In this document: one piece after another, positions 8,030 through 16,769 of the stretch
Position numbering within the stretch: the first letter of the stretch is position 1
Layout of the letters: each line of letters starts with the position of its first letter
Source of the DNA: Bradyrhizobium sp. YR681
GTDB taxonomy: Bacteria > Pseudomonadota > Alphaproteobacteria > Rhizobiales > Xanthobacteraceae
Assembly: GCF_000282615.1 (NCBI RefSeq)
Contig: NZ_AKIY01000187.1
Coordinates: 1 to 33,940, forward strand
Direction: 5' to 3'
DNA: 33,940 nt
Notes under the pieces: model-generated
Seen by the model: only the letters and a program-made list of their open reading frames with translations
The model's database searches: none
Told to the model about the DNA's origin: nothing
Made by a program: the position numbers and the translations under genes

Positions 8030-9457
8030 TTACTGCGCGGTTTCCTTCCAAATCGAATCATTCACCGTGAGCCATAGCCTGATCGTGTACCATTCCGATT
8101 GTGCCGCGTAGGGGGGGCGCGCGGGAAGGATCGATGTCGGCGTGAGCGTCCGCGGCAGGAACGTCATCATGCGTTTCTCGTTTCCTGCCGCCAGCACCGG
8201 CGCGAAATTTCGCAAGCTCACGACCGCGTTCTTCTGGCTCTCTCCGACCCGAACCAGCTCCATGACGATCTCGTCCGCCATCGCCTCCGAATAATCGACA
8301 TAGCGCACGCGCGGAACGTTCTTGAGCTGCCGGCTGGCATTCTTCAGATCATCGCCCGGCTCCGGCGTCACCTGCGCGAATATCGCCGAGGGCTGGGTGT
8401 GAAGCGAGAGCTCGAAATTGCCGATGTTGACCGGCAGGCTCGACGCCGTGGTGGCGAGCTCGACGTCGGCTCCGGACAGCACCACCAGCACCTGCGCGGC
8501 GGCGTCATCGGCCTTCAGGCTGTTGTTCATCGTCACGAGACCATCGAGGAGCGGCTCGCGCTCGCCATCGGTGGTCTGATCCACGCCGGAAGGATGCCAG
8601 ACCACCTTCTCGACCTCGCTCAGCGACATCTTGCCGAGGAACGCGCTCTTGTTGCTCCTGGTGGCACCGAACGTGGCCACCACGGTCGAGCGAATCCGCT
8701 TGCGAAGCTGTTCGTTGCGGCCGAGCGATTTGAGAACGCCTCCGACCGCCCGCTCCAGGAAACCATTGGTGCTGCCGCTGACATCGACGACGAAGTCGAG
8801 GTCGATCGGCCGTTCCGAGCCGGATTTTGCGGTTTCGAACGCCTGGTACATCTGCCGGGAGATCGGCATCATCACCGACATGATCTTGATCTGCCGGCCC
8901 AGCACATCCACCGCATCCCGCTCGACGACCGGGAGTTTCAGCTGAAAGGACGGCTCGGCCTCGAAATATTCCTCGTAATCATATTGCGAGCTCTGCCGGT
9001 TCTCGCCCGACAGGAATTCATTGAGCCTGACCGCGCTTTCCCAGAATTGAATCTTCGGCCGGTCCGGCCGGTTATAGCCGGACGTCGAGGCCAGCCATTG
9101 CGGCGAACCCATGGTGGTCAGATAGGTCGAACGAACATAGACATATTTGTCGTCCTGGAGCTTCAGCTTCAGATAGCTGGCGGGCCCCTCGGTCGCCTCA
9201 TAGGCCTTGCCGAATTCGAAGTTCTGCGGATGGCTGTCGGTCAGCGCCTCGGTGTCGGACACCGGAAGCGGGCTTGCCTTTGCGAAGGCGAAGACCTTGG
9301 GCGCAGCCGGCGACGGGGACGCTGGCGTCGCCTGCGCAAGCTGCATCGTGGCTTCCGCGGCGCGCGCGCCGTTGAAACAAAGGGCTGGCAACGCCAGCGC
9401 CGACGCAGCGATGAGGCACCATGCACGCAGACGCGGCATCAACCTGGACATCTTCAT
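8030..9457 (-). CDS. Exported SH3-like and von Willebrand factor A domain protein
   Basis: A 475-aa exported protein with an N-terminal signal (hydrophobic LIAASALALPALCF, cleavage near GARAA). Residues ~55-118 look like an SH3-type beta barrel, with KVFAFAKASPLPVSD and YLKLKLQDDKYVYVRSTYL. A VWA domain begins near residue 218, with the metal-binding MIDAS motif DVSGS at 225-229 (8771-8785) after the strand PIDLDFVV. LLDGL and VLVVLSGAD lie further on. The ATG at 9457 has GGGAGA 10 nt upstream; a longer frame opening at a TTG near 9523 would overlap the previous gene. It is sixth in the minus-strand operon. VWA domains usually mediate metal-dependent protein binding. The layout recalls the periplasmic VWA part of T6SS kinase PpkA, but there is no kinase domain. 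Confidence 0.82.
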   Translation of the reverse strand: MKMSRLMPRLRAWCLIAASALALPALCFNGARAAEATMQLAQATPASPSPAAPKVFAFAKASPLPVSDTEALTDSHPQNFEFGKAYEATEGPASYLKLKLQDDKYVYVRSTYLTTMGSPQWLASTSGYNRPDRPKIQFWESAVRLNEFLSGENRQSSQYDYEEYFEAEPSFQLKLPVVERDAVDVLGRQIKIMSVMMPISRQMYQAFETAKSGSERPIDLDFVVDVSGSTNGFLERAVGGVLKSLGRNEQLRKRIRSTVVATFGATRSNKSAFLGKMSLSEVEKVVWHPSGVDQTTDGEREPLLDGLVTMNNSLKADDAAAQVLVVLSGADVELATTASSLPVNIGNFELSLHTQPSAIFAQVTPEPGDDLKNASRQLKNVPRVRYVDYSEAMADEIVMELVRVGESQKNAVVSLRNFAPVLAAGNEKRMMTFLPRTLTPTSILPARPPYAAQSEWYTIRLWLTVNDSIWKETAQ

Positions 9458-9509
9458 GGGCCGGCAATCTCCCGCTGCGACCAGGCCATCATGCGCGCGT
9501 TTGGCAAGA

Positions 9510-11810
9510 TCATTTGAAACCAAGACCGACCTCGGACACGTAGAACAGGGTGCAATTCGGACCGGAGGGAGCCACCGGCCTTCTCGTCTCGTCCACCAGC
9601 CGGGCCACGCCGTCCGCGTATGTCGAAACGAAGGCCCGCGCCTTTTCTTTCTCGTCCCCCTTCAGCTCTGCCAACGATTTGAGGGACCAGTCGGGAAGAG
9701 TCTTGGGCAGCCGCGGATAGGTCTTGCTGTCGCCCATCTGGAGCACGTCGAGGATGCTCGGCTGCGGCCTGCCGGTCGTGCCGGCGAAATCCGCAATGAT
9801 CTTCGATCGCATCGCGCCGTCCGGGGCCCACAGGTTCTGTACGTTCTTCAGATGATTTTGGAGAGCGACCGCCGATTCAGCCGAGAGAACATAGCCGCGC
9901 TCATCAAACACGTCCTGGGCGTCGAGCACCAGCTTGCCGGAGAGCCCTCCACGATCCGGCGGCGTGTCGGTCGCAGCGCGTGGTGTCGCAGCCGACAGAG
10001 AGAGCGTCGTACGCAATTTCAAGGCCAGCAAATTGGCTTCCTCGGCGCTGACCAATCGCCGTGTCGCGGTGACCGAGCCCGGGCCTTCCTCGAGCACTTC
10101 GCCGCTCTGGCGAGAATTGACCGGCTCCTTCAGGTACGCGATGCTGAACCCCGGCATCCGCGCGGTGACGATCTGAAGCCATTTGCTGGGCTGCCCCGAC
10201 GGCGTGTGGGGAATTGCATCGCTCGCACTGACGGTATCCAGGAATTTTTCCAGGCGCTGCGGGATGGTGCTGGGGATGGAATAGGCTCCCTTGACCCAAA
10301 ACACCTTCTCGACCTTCCGCGAGCGCATCAGGGTCTCGAAGTCGTCGAACAGTTCGAGCAGCTGCGCTTCATCCAGAACATCGGGACGAGACAGCCCTTT
10401 GTCGGCCGCGGCCTTCACCAGTGCACCAAATGACTGGTATTGCCCCGCGGTTCGCGTCGATCCCGCCTGATCGACGAGCTGCCACTCGATGTCCAGGTCG
10501 ATACGATCGCTCCCGGCCGCATTCAAGGAGTTGTCGATCAGATCCAGACCGGACACCGCCAGTTCCGCGGCGCCGCCGACGACGAGAATACGAAGGGTCT
10601 TGCCGGGCTTCGGCGCCACGTTCACAGCCGGGCGGCCCCGCGTTTCGCTCATCCCCGGGATCGATATCAACAACGTGGTCGAGCTGCCCTCGCGCGTGGC
10701 GCGAACCAGCTCATACGGGACGAGCTTTTTCACACTGTCGGCGACATCGATCTTGCCGTCGACGGGAAACGCGGCATTGCCGACGGCGACATAGTCGAGC
10801 CCGTTCACCGATGCGGCATCGTTGCGGGCTCCGACGGTCTGCAAGGATGCGAACTTCACGTCCTTCGGTCCCTGTTTGACCATTCTGGTATGGACATCAC
10901 AAACGACGTCCTGAGCCGGCGCTTTGCCTGGACCGTTGAGCGGCTTCGTCGCCGGAGCCATCGCCTCCTTCAGACGCAAGCTCTCGGAGCTTTTGTTGTC
11001 GAGCCCCAGCTCGCTCAGGGATTTTTTCGGACCCTCAGACTTTGCCGGCGGTGCAACCGCCACCTCGCTTCCCGGACCAAACGGCTTTGATAGCCCCGAA
11101 GCCGGGCCGGACGTTGCAGGACCATTTTTCTCGGGAAACAGGCCTTCGATCGACGAAGAGCCGGGAATATTCTCTGGCGGCCTTACAGGCTCAGCAGAGA
11201 ACCCACCCGACCGATCAACGATCGTTGCTCCGGGCTCCGAAGCCGACGGCCTTTGACCGGCTCTGCTTCCAGTATCAAAATCATCGACTGGCTCAAGATA
11301 TCTGTCTGAGTCTCCAATTTTGCAGCCGATCCTATAGAGATCGGGGCGAGCTCGAGCGATAGGCCGGGGAAAGAACGTGTTGAACCGACCGTACCACAAG
11401 TCCGCAGATTCCGATCCATCGGGCTTGAAGTCGATTGTTACTCCAATCGGCATGATGAAGTCAGGCTCCACCCTGGGATCACCTGTCAAACTCCACATGC
11501 CCACGATTTGAGGATACTTCGTTTTGAAAGTGCCTTCCTTCAGCTCGACGCCGCCGGTTGTGGGAACCCAACCCATTCCACGGCGTTCCGGCTCTGGATT
11601 AAGCCGATCGTTCGGATCTCCTATCCAGTAAGGGAAAATCCAGATTAGTGTGCCCCTCTTAAAGCCCGGGACGACGCGGTAGTTAATACATCTTTTGAAA
11701 CTAGGCTCGATCTCCGCGATCTCGCTTGCAGCCTGCGCCCTCGCTTCCTCGATGGACACGAGCAGTCCTCCGAGTGCGACGAGAGTGAGGAGCCCGCGCT
11801 TCCAGATCAT
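9510..11810 (-). CDS. Large secreted protein of unknown function, paralogue of the gene at 18879
   Basis: 766 aa, family not recognised. The signal peptide (1-26) ends EEARAQA. Residues ~28-175 form an N-terminal domain with two Cys (C41, C163), also seen in the genes at 11807 and 18879. Residues ~176-300 are a Pro/Ser/Gly-rich linker with SIEGLF (220-225) and SLSELGL (264-270). Residues ~300-766 form a C-terminal region clearly homologous to the 18879 gene product, with shared VPYE[LV]V, KT[LI]R[IT][LI]V[VA]GAAEL, SGLDL and HTPSGQ..KWL segments. It starts like a Rossmann-type alpha/beta domain but shows no MIDAS motif. The gene overlaps the preceding one by four bases (ATGA), so translation is probably coupled. 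The 5' half is visibly richer in A/T at third positions than the 3' half. Confidence 0.82.
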   Translation of the reverse strand: MIWKRGLLTLVALGGLLVSIEEARAQAASEIAEIEPSFKRCINYRVVPGFKRGTLIWIFPYWIGDPNDRLNPEPERRGMGWVPTTGGVELKEGTFKTKYPQIVGMWSLTGDPRVEPDFIMPIGVTIDFKPDGSESADLWYGRFNTFFPRPIARARPDLYRIGCKIGDSDRYLEPVDDFDTGSRAGQRPSASEPGATIVDRSGGFSAEPVRPPENIPGSSSIEGLFPEKNGPATSGPASGLSKPFGPGSEVAVAPPAKSEGPKKSLSELGLDNKSSESLRLKEAMAPATKPLNGPGKAPAQDVVCDVHTRMVKQGPKDVKFASLQTVGARNDAASVNGLDYVAVGNAAFPVDGKIDVADSVKKLVPYELVRATREGSSTTLLISIPGMSETRGRPAVNVAPKPGKTLRILVVGGAAELAVSGLDLIDNSLNAAGSDRIDLDIEWQLVDQAGSTRTAGQYQSFGALVKAAADKGLSRPDVLDEAQLLELFDDFETLMRSRKVEKVFWVKGAYSIPSTIPQRLEKFLDTVSASDAIPHTPSGQPSKWLQIVTARMPGFSIAYLKEPVNSRQSGEVLEEGPGSVTATRRLVSAEEANLLALKLRTTLSLSAATPRAATDTPPDRGGLSGKLVLDAQDVFDERGYVLSAESAVALQNHLKNVQNLWAPDGAMRSKIIADFAGTTGRPQPSILDVLQMGDSKTYPRLPKTLPDWSLKSLAELKGDEKEKARAFVSTYADGVARLVDETRRPVAPSGPNCTLFYVSEVGLGFK

Positions 11811-11815
11811 GGCAA
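11731..11815. repeat. Direct repeat, copy 1 (85 bp, identical to 12459-12543)
   Basis: These 85 bases are identical to 12459-12543. They encode the signal peptide of the 766-aa protein plus a few bases upstream of its ATG. Similarity continues at a lower level for about 42 more bases (11816-11857, 34 matches against 12544-12585), reaching into what is the end of the ABC transporter gene in the other copy. Confidence 0.95.
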
Positions 11816-12538
11816 TCGGCTTCCCTCAGTCTTGCCGGACGTTGGCGCGGTCGGCTTCAGCAGCAACTCGCCGATTGATCCCGTTGACGTCTTCCCCTTG
11901 TCCGGATTGGCCCCCGCGGAAAGCGGATTGACCGAGCCGGGATGATCTACGTCACGAACAGCCTCGAGATGATCCGTAGACGTACCCGCGATACACTCGA
12001 TGCTGAAACGTTCAGGCATTGCGATATCCGCGCCTCGCGGCACGAATTCGTGGAAATAGCCATGCCACGCTTTCACAGGTGGCGATGAAGCAGGAAAATC
12101 GGGAGAGAAGTCGATCGTGATATTGGTAGGCAGAATGAACTCATAACCGATAGCAGCGCCTGGGGATCTCGATCCGTCCGTCGAGCCTGGTGCTGGTCTA
12201 GGGTCGCTTGCAAATCGCACAATTCCGACAACCACTGGAATTTGGGTTATGAACGTACCCCCTTTGGCTTCTTCTGCGCCTCCCACGTTGACCCATCCAA
12301 CTCCACGGCGCCGTTTTTCATTGTTGATCGCAACTCCCTTGGCGTCGCCAATCCAGTAGGGAAATATCAAAAGGCTCTTCCCTTCCTTAAGTCCAGGAAC
12401 GACGCGATAATTCGCGCATCTGCGGAAGGCAGGTTCGATCCCCGCAATCTCGCTTGCGGCCTGCGCCCTCGCTTCCTCGATGGACACGAGCAGTCCTCCG
12501 AGTGCGACGAGAGTGAGGAGCCCGCGCTTCCAGATCAT
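11807..12538 (-). CDS. N-terminal-domain-only tandem paralogue of the 766-aa secreted protein
   Basis: 243 aa, function unknown. The first 32 residues are identical to those of the next gene (9510-11810), including the signal peptide. Residues ~33-190 are homologous to the N-terminal domain of that protein but clearly diverged (shared NYRVVPG, FPYWIGD, GWV, ITIDF). A short linker contains SIGELL (221-226), and the protein then stops, lacking the large C-terminal region. Its last ~14 codons lie in DNA that resembles the 3' end of the ABC transporter gene read in another frame, so it looks like a truncated product of tandem duplication that stayed open. It begins 15 nt after the ABC gene and overlaps the next gene by ATGA. 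It may be functional, for example as a binding partner, or it may be decaying. Confidence 0.75.
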   Translation of the reverse strand: MIWKRGLLTLVALGGLLVSIEEARAQAASEIAGIEPAFRRCANYRVVPGLKEGKSLLIFPYWIGDAKGVAINNEKRRRGVGWVNVGGAEEAKGGTFITQIPVVVGIVRFASDPRPAPGSTDGSRSPGAAIGYEFILPTNITIDFSPDFPASSPPVKAWHGYFHEFVPRGADIAMPERFSIECIAGTSTDHLEAVRDVDHPGSVNPLSAGANPDKGKTSTGSIGELLLKPTAPTSGKTEGSRLP

Positions 12539-12543
12539 GGCAA
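12459..12543. repeat. Direct repeat, copy 2 (85 bp, identical to 11731-11815)
   Basis: This is the upstream member of the 728-bp-spaced direct repeat, covering the start and signal-peptide codons of the 243-aa gene and the ribosome-binding region after the ABC transporter stop. Perfect identity here contrasts with the diverged rest of the two genes, which suggests a recent duplication or gene conversion limited to this segment. Confidence 0.95.
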
Positions 12544-12553
12544 CCAGCTTCCC

Positions 12554-14755
12554 TCAGCCTTGAAGGACTTTGGCGGGGTCGGCTCGCGCGGTCCTGATCG
12601 CCGGGTAAATTGCCGAAGCGATCCCCACGATCACCGACGACACCAGGATGATAATATAGAACTGGCCGACCGGCGCGAACACCTTCTCCAGACCTGCGCC
12701 CGGATTTTGATCCGCCAAAAACCTTCGCGCACTGTCGACCAGCACGCTGCCGATCGCAAGTCCGACCGCGGCGCCGACCAACGACATGATGATCGTCGAG
12801 ATGACCTGCGTGATCACCAGATCGCCGCGCCGCATGCCGAGGATGCGCCACAACGCAAATTCGCGCTCGCGCAGCTTCGCGCTCGAAAACAGGTTGGTGG
12901 CGACCGTCAGCGCGACCGCGGCGACGATCAGGACCAGCAGCGGCACGAAGATGTTCCAGGCGAGGTCGCGGACGTCCAGCACCCATTTGAACTTCCAGAT
13001 CTCGGAATCGGGCTTGTAGCCGAGCTGCGAGAGCTGCTGGAACACCGGGATGATGTCCCGGATCTCCTTGGTATAGACCTGGAGCTGGTCTTCCCATGGA
13101 AACGAGATGATCTCGCCGATCTTGCCGCGATCCTCGGTCCAGGCATCGCCGGCCTCGTTCAGCGGCATGACGATGACGCCGTCGCGGTCGATCTTGTAGC
13201 GGTCGAACACGAGCTGGGTCTTGTTCGGCAGATACAGCTGCCTCCCGCCTTCGGCGAACAGGATGATGCCGACGACCTTCAGCTGGATCTTGCGGATGCG
13301 GGCCGTCAACAGCTGACCGGTCCTGGCGAATTGCGGCACCTCGATGGTCACCGACTTGCCGATGAAATCGGAATAATGCCGGGTGCCGTCGCCGAGGCTG
13401 GCGGCCTCCGTGAAGAGATCCTGGAGCAACGAGACCGTCACGATGACCTCGAGCTCTTCGTTGTCAGGGTTGAAGGGACCGCCGGCGACGAAGTTCAGGA
13501 GCCGGTATTCGGGATCGTCGGGGTGCAAGCCCATCGCCGAGTAGATGGTCTTCTGCCCATCGGCGGCGTAGATCCCCATGATCGTCGCACGTCGCGGCAC
13601 GATCGCCTGGATGTTGGGCCAGGCCCTGATGGTCTCGACGACCGGGAATCTCACCTCACTGCCCTGATCGACGGTCCGGGGCTTGATCTCCAGCCGGTTG
13701 AGCCGCGATCCCCTCGTCATCGCGTCGTTGAGAAAGGCCTGCGCGCCGACGATGACGGACGAGAATACGCCGATCTGGCACACCCCGACGCACAGCGAGA
13801 CGAGCACGAGAAAAAGGAATATCGGCCGCTGGAAAGTCTCGCGGATCGCCTCCGCCAAGAGGATCCGAAGCGGCGCACGCGGCATCCAGCCGTACAGGAT
13901 CTTGGCGCCGGGTGCAGGCAGCCGGGTCGCGATGTCAGGTGCAGCCGATTGAGCCGCATCCGGCGCGAGCTCGCGGAGGACACCCTTCGACAGTTCGAGC
14001 TGCCGCCCGGTCTGGTAGAAGACCTTGTCGTGGGACACGACGATGACGGTGTGGCCAGCGTCGCGCAACGCCAGCAGGAGATTCAGCACCTCCTGCTTCC
14101 GGCTTTCGTCGAGACTGGCGGTCGGCTCGTCGGCCAGGATGATCGCCGGACGGTTGATGACCGAACGCATGATGGCCGCGCGCTGCTTCTGGCCGCCCGA
14201 GACCTGATTGGGGCGGCTCGACAGAATCTTATCGTCGAGCTCCCGCCCGGTGAAGAAGGACGGAGCCAGGGCCTGGATGCGCTCTCGCGCGCTGCGCCTT
14301 TCGGCGGACGTTCCCTGCAGGCGGATCGGCAGCTCGATGTTTTCGCGCACCGCCATGTGCGCGAACAACTGACCGTCCTGAAAGATGAAGCCGATATTGT
14401 TCGAGCGGAGTTCGTCGCGATACCAGAGCGGCTGCGATTTGACCTCGTCGCGGCCGAAAAAGTACTCGCCTTCGAAATCACCGTCGAGCATTCCGATGAT
14501 TCTGAGCAGCGACGTCTTGCCGGATCCGCTCTCGCCGCGGATCACGTTGAACGATCCCGCCTGGATATCGAGGCTCAGATCCTTCAACACCTCGGCGACT
14601 TCGCCGCTCGCACTCCGATAGCTCTTGCGAATGTTGCGGAGCGACAGCACCGCACCGGCATGTGATGAAGGGGCAACCCCCTGGATCTTCAGATCCGGCG
14701 TGTCACGCCCGTCATCGCGCGTGAGGACAGCGTCCGATGTCACCTTGTCCGTCAT
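12554..14755 (-). CDS. Fused ABC transporter, ATPase plus MacB/FtsX-type permease
   Basis: 733 aa in the inner membrane. The N-terminal ATPase (~36-270) is complete: Walker A GESGSGKT (74-81), Q-loop Q126, signature VSGGQ (185-189), Walker B IILADE (205-210) and H-loop H242. A permease follows with one membrane segment at ~311-341, a ~250-residue periplasmic domain, and three C-terminal segments at ~601-623, ~651-673 and ~699-717, with the FtsX-type REFALWRILGMRRGDL turn between the first two. This is the topology of the MacB/LolCDE (type VII) group, which transmits force to periplasmic partners rather than moving substrate through the membrane. No MacA-like adaptor or LolA gene is nearby, so the partners are probably the secreted proteins of this operon (inference). 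It is third in the operon, 32 nt after the VWA gene and 15 nt before the 243-aa gene. Confidence 0.92.
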   Translation of the reverse strand: MTDKVTSDAVLTRDDGRDTPDLKIQGVAPSSHAGAVLSLRNIRKSYRSASGEVAEVLKDLSLDIQAGSFNVIRGESGSGKTSLLRIIGMLDGDFEGEYFFGRDEVKSQPLWYRDELRSNNIGFIFQDGQLFAHMAVRENIELPIRLQGTSAERRSARERIQALAPSFFTGRELDDKILSSRPNQVSGGQKQRAAIMRSVINRPAIILADEPTASLDESRKQEVLNLLLALRDAGHTVIVVSHDKVFYQTGRQLELSKGVLRELAPDAAQSAAPDIATRLPAPGAKILYGWMPRAPLRILLAEAIRETFQRPIFLFLVLVSLCVGVCQIGVFSSVIVGAQAFLNDAMTRGSRLNRLEIKPRTVDQGSEVRFPVVETIRAWPNIQAIVPRRATIMGIYAADGQKTIYSAMGLHPDDPEYRLLNFVAGGPFNPDNEELEVIVTVSLLQDLFTEAASLGDGTRHYSDFIGKSVTIEVPQFARTGQLLTARIRKIQLKVVGIILFAEGGRQLYLPNKTQLVFDRYKIDRDGVIVMPLNEAGDAWTEDRGKIGEIISFPWEDQLQVYTKEIRDIIPVFQQLSQLGYKPDSEIWKFKWVLDVRDLAWNIFVPLLVLIVAAVALTVATNLFSSAKLREREFALWRILGMRRGDLVITQVISTIIMSLVGAAVGLAIGSVLVDSARRFLADQNPGAGLEKVFAPVGQFYIIILVSSVIVGIASAIYPAIRTARADPAKVLQG

Positions 14756-14787
14756 TGATCGCCAACTAGCGGCCTGTGTGGTTCAGC

Positions 14788-16671
14788 TCAGGGCAATTGC
14801 GACACCGGCATCCAGACCGCCGGACTCTTGTCCAATTCCTCCAGATGGGCATCGAAGAATTGGGTCATGGTCTTGCTGGCATCCTGAATGCGCCGGGTCA
14901 GGGCCAGGCGTTCATCCCGGGTGAGACCGGCCAGATACTCGAGATTGAACTCAAGCAGCTTGGTCCTGAACTGGATGCCCAGCCGCTTCTTGATCGTGAC
15001 GGCGATGTTTTCCTTCGGATCGTAGTCTTCACCCGCGATGGCAGCCAGCGCCTGGGCAGCACTCTCCTTCATTGCGTTGACATCGACACCTGTCACGCCG
15101 AGTGCGGCGAACAGGTTGATCAGACGCTCGAGCGTCCGCTTCTCGACCTGGATCTGCGGTTCGAGCAGGTCAGGATTCTCAAGGACGAACCCTTCACGGA
15201 TCAGGACACCGCCCTTGCCAGGATCGACGTTGAACTTGATGCCGGCAGCGCGCAGACGATTGAGCTTTTCGCCATCGAGCACCGCGAGGGGAATCGTGGC
15301 GTAGCCGCGGTAGTCGAACTCGAGCTTGGAGAGATCCTTCTTGCCTTCGGCGTAAGTCTTCTCCGCCCTGCTGGTGAGCTGCGCAGCGAGTGCACCGGTG
15401 ACGCGCCTGCGGCGCTCTTCATCGTCACCCTTGCCCCATTCGATGAACTGGCCGCCCGAACCTTCGCCGATGGTCGTCAGCACCGAAACGAGATTTGGCC
15501 CCGTGGTGGGTCCGGCCTGGACCGAAATCACCGGAATACTGTCCGTCAGCAGGTCGCTGGCGATCTTGCCGGGCTCGATGCCCGGCGGGACACCGTTATG
15601 GATCTTTCCCAACGTCGTCGGCTTCGCGTCGTCGCTGAGCACGGCGATCAAGATTCGACGGCCGCCGCCGCTTTGGTCAGCACCGGCACTTTCGGCCCAG
15701 GGGAACAGATGATGAGCTATATAGACCGCGTCGAGAACCGGCTCGGGAGGATCGCCACCACCCTTCATGTATTCCGGCTTCGCCGCACTGGCGAGCGCAG
15801 CCACAGCATCCTGCACGGTCTGCGGCTTGATGATCACGTATTTCTCGTCGTCGCCCTCGTCGCGAAAAAACACGAAGCCGATGCGCGAAGCCTTTTGAAC
15901 CTCGGCCGGCAGGCTTTCGAACGCCGTCTTGATGTCCTGCGCCACCTTGCCCGCAAATGGCGCCATCGAGCCCGTTGCGTCGAAGGCGATCGCGAAGGTC
16001 GCGCTGGTCATCGCCTCGTTGAGTTTCTTGAGGGTCGCGTCCTTGTTGTCCTTGGACGTGTCGATGACGACCTTCGTCTCGGGCGGCAGCGCCGCCGGCA
16101 GCAGGACGTCGAAGACCCGCTTGTCGACGGTTCCGCGCAGCTTCTCGGTCTTGCTGCTCAGGACCGGATAAGGCCGGGTTGCCCGCTCGCGCTTCAACGT
16201 GGACTGCAAATCCTCCTTGTAGGCCGGCTTGCCCAGATTGATGTTTCCGGACTCCAGAAACTTCTGCAGCATGTCGTGGTCGTCCCAGGCCACGATCTCC
16301 GGACGGTCGCCGGTGAAAGCCACGGCGCTGAAGTTCAGCGCCTCGCGCGTCGGCCAGGGATGGACCTGATCCTTCAGGACGTAGCCGACCTTGCCCTTTT
16401 CGGCCTGCTCGACCGTTTCGGCCGGCAGATCCGTGACCTTGTAGAACTGGTCTTCCTCGCAGATCACGAAATACGGCGCCAGCAAATCCAGGGTGAATGC
16501 GGCGTCCGCACCACCCGGTGCCTTCTTGGCCTCGACCTTGTCGGAACCACCGACGACCTTGAAGATGAAACCACTTTCCGTGGTCTTCATCTTGGGTGCG
16601 GTACAGGCTTCTGCCACTGAAAAAAGCGAACAGGTGCCAATCAGCGTAGCGAGCGCCAATCTCGGAAGCAT
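14788..16671 (-). CDS. Exported SH3b-VWA protein with intact MIDAS
   Basis: 627 aa, paralogue of the preceding operon gene (16770-18629). The signal peptide ends near VAEA and is followed by a conserved Cys. Residues ~30-105 (GFIFKVVGGSD ... QFYKVTDL ... GKVGYVLKDQVHPWPTREAL) look like an SH3b domain, usually a peptidoglycan- or peptide-binding fold. A linker region precedes a VWA domain from ~222. The MIDAS motif DATGS is complete (231-235, 15967-15981), with the GGGDPPEP loop at 304-311 and LSDDAKP as further metal-loop elements. A ~150-residue helical C-terminus ends with DKSPAVW. The ATG at 16671 follows GGGGGA closely; a TTG six codons upstream is less likely. It probably acts in the periplasm beside the ABC transporter encoded 32 nt downstream. 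Confidence 0.86.
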   Translation of the reverse strand: MLPRLALATLIGTCSLFSVAEACTAPKMKTTESGFIFKVVGGSDKVEAKKAPGGADAAFTLDLLAPYFVICEEDQFYKVTDLPAETVEQAEKGKVGYVLKDQVHPWPTREALNFSAVAFTGDRPEIVAWDDHDMLQKFLESGNINLGKPAYKEDLQSTLKRERATRPYPVLSSKTEKLRGTVDKRVFDVLLPAALPPETKVVIDTSKDNKDATLKKLNEAMTSATFAIAFDATGSMAPFAGKVAQDIKTAFESLPAEVQKASRIGFVFFRDEGDDEKYVIIKPQTVQDAVAALASAAKPEYMKGGGDPPEPVLDAVYIAHHLFPWAESAGADQSGGGRRILIAVLSDDAKPTTLGKIHNGVPPGIEPGKIASDLLTDSIPVISVQAGPTTGPNLVSVLTTIGEGSGGQFIEWGKGDDEERRRRVTGALAAQLTSRAEKTYAEGKKDLSKLEFDYRGYATIPLAVLDGEKLNRLRAAGIKFNVDPGKGGVLIREGFVLENPDLLEPQIQVEKRTLERLINLFAALGVTGVDVNAMKESAAQALAAIAGEDYDPKENIAVTIKKRLGIQFRTKLLEFNLEYLAGLTRDERLALTRRIQDASKTMTQFFDAHLEELDKSPAVWMPVSQLP

Positions 16672-16769
16672 GAATCCCCCACTCAACAAATAAAATACGT
16701 CGTCAGGTTATATGCCACACGGCCTCGTTGCAACGGCATTCCGTACACGGAGCGACCAATCCTTTCGTC

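Noticed and set aside
16672..16769. A promoter (TTGCAA ... TATAAC) between the two tandem VWA genes.
   Set aside because: The spacer is only 15 nt and alternative -10 choices are poor; readthrough from the upstream gene is simpler.
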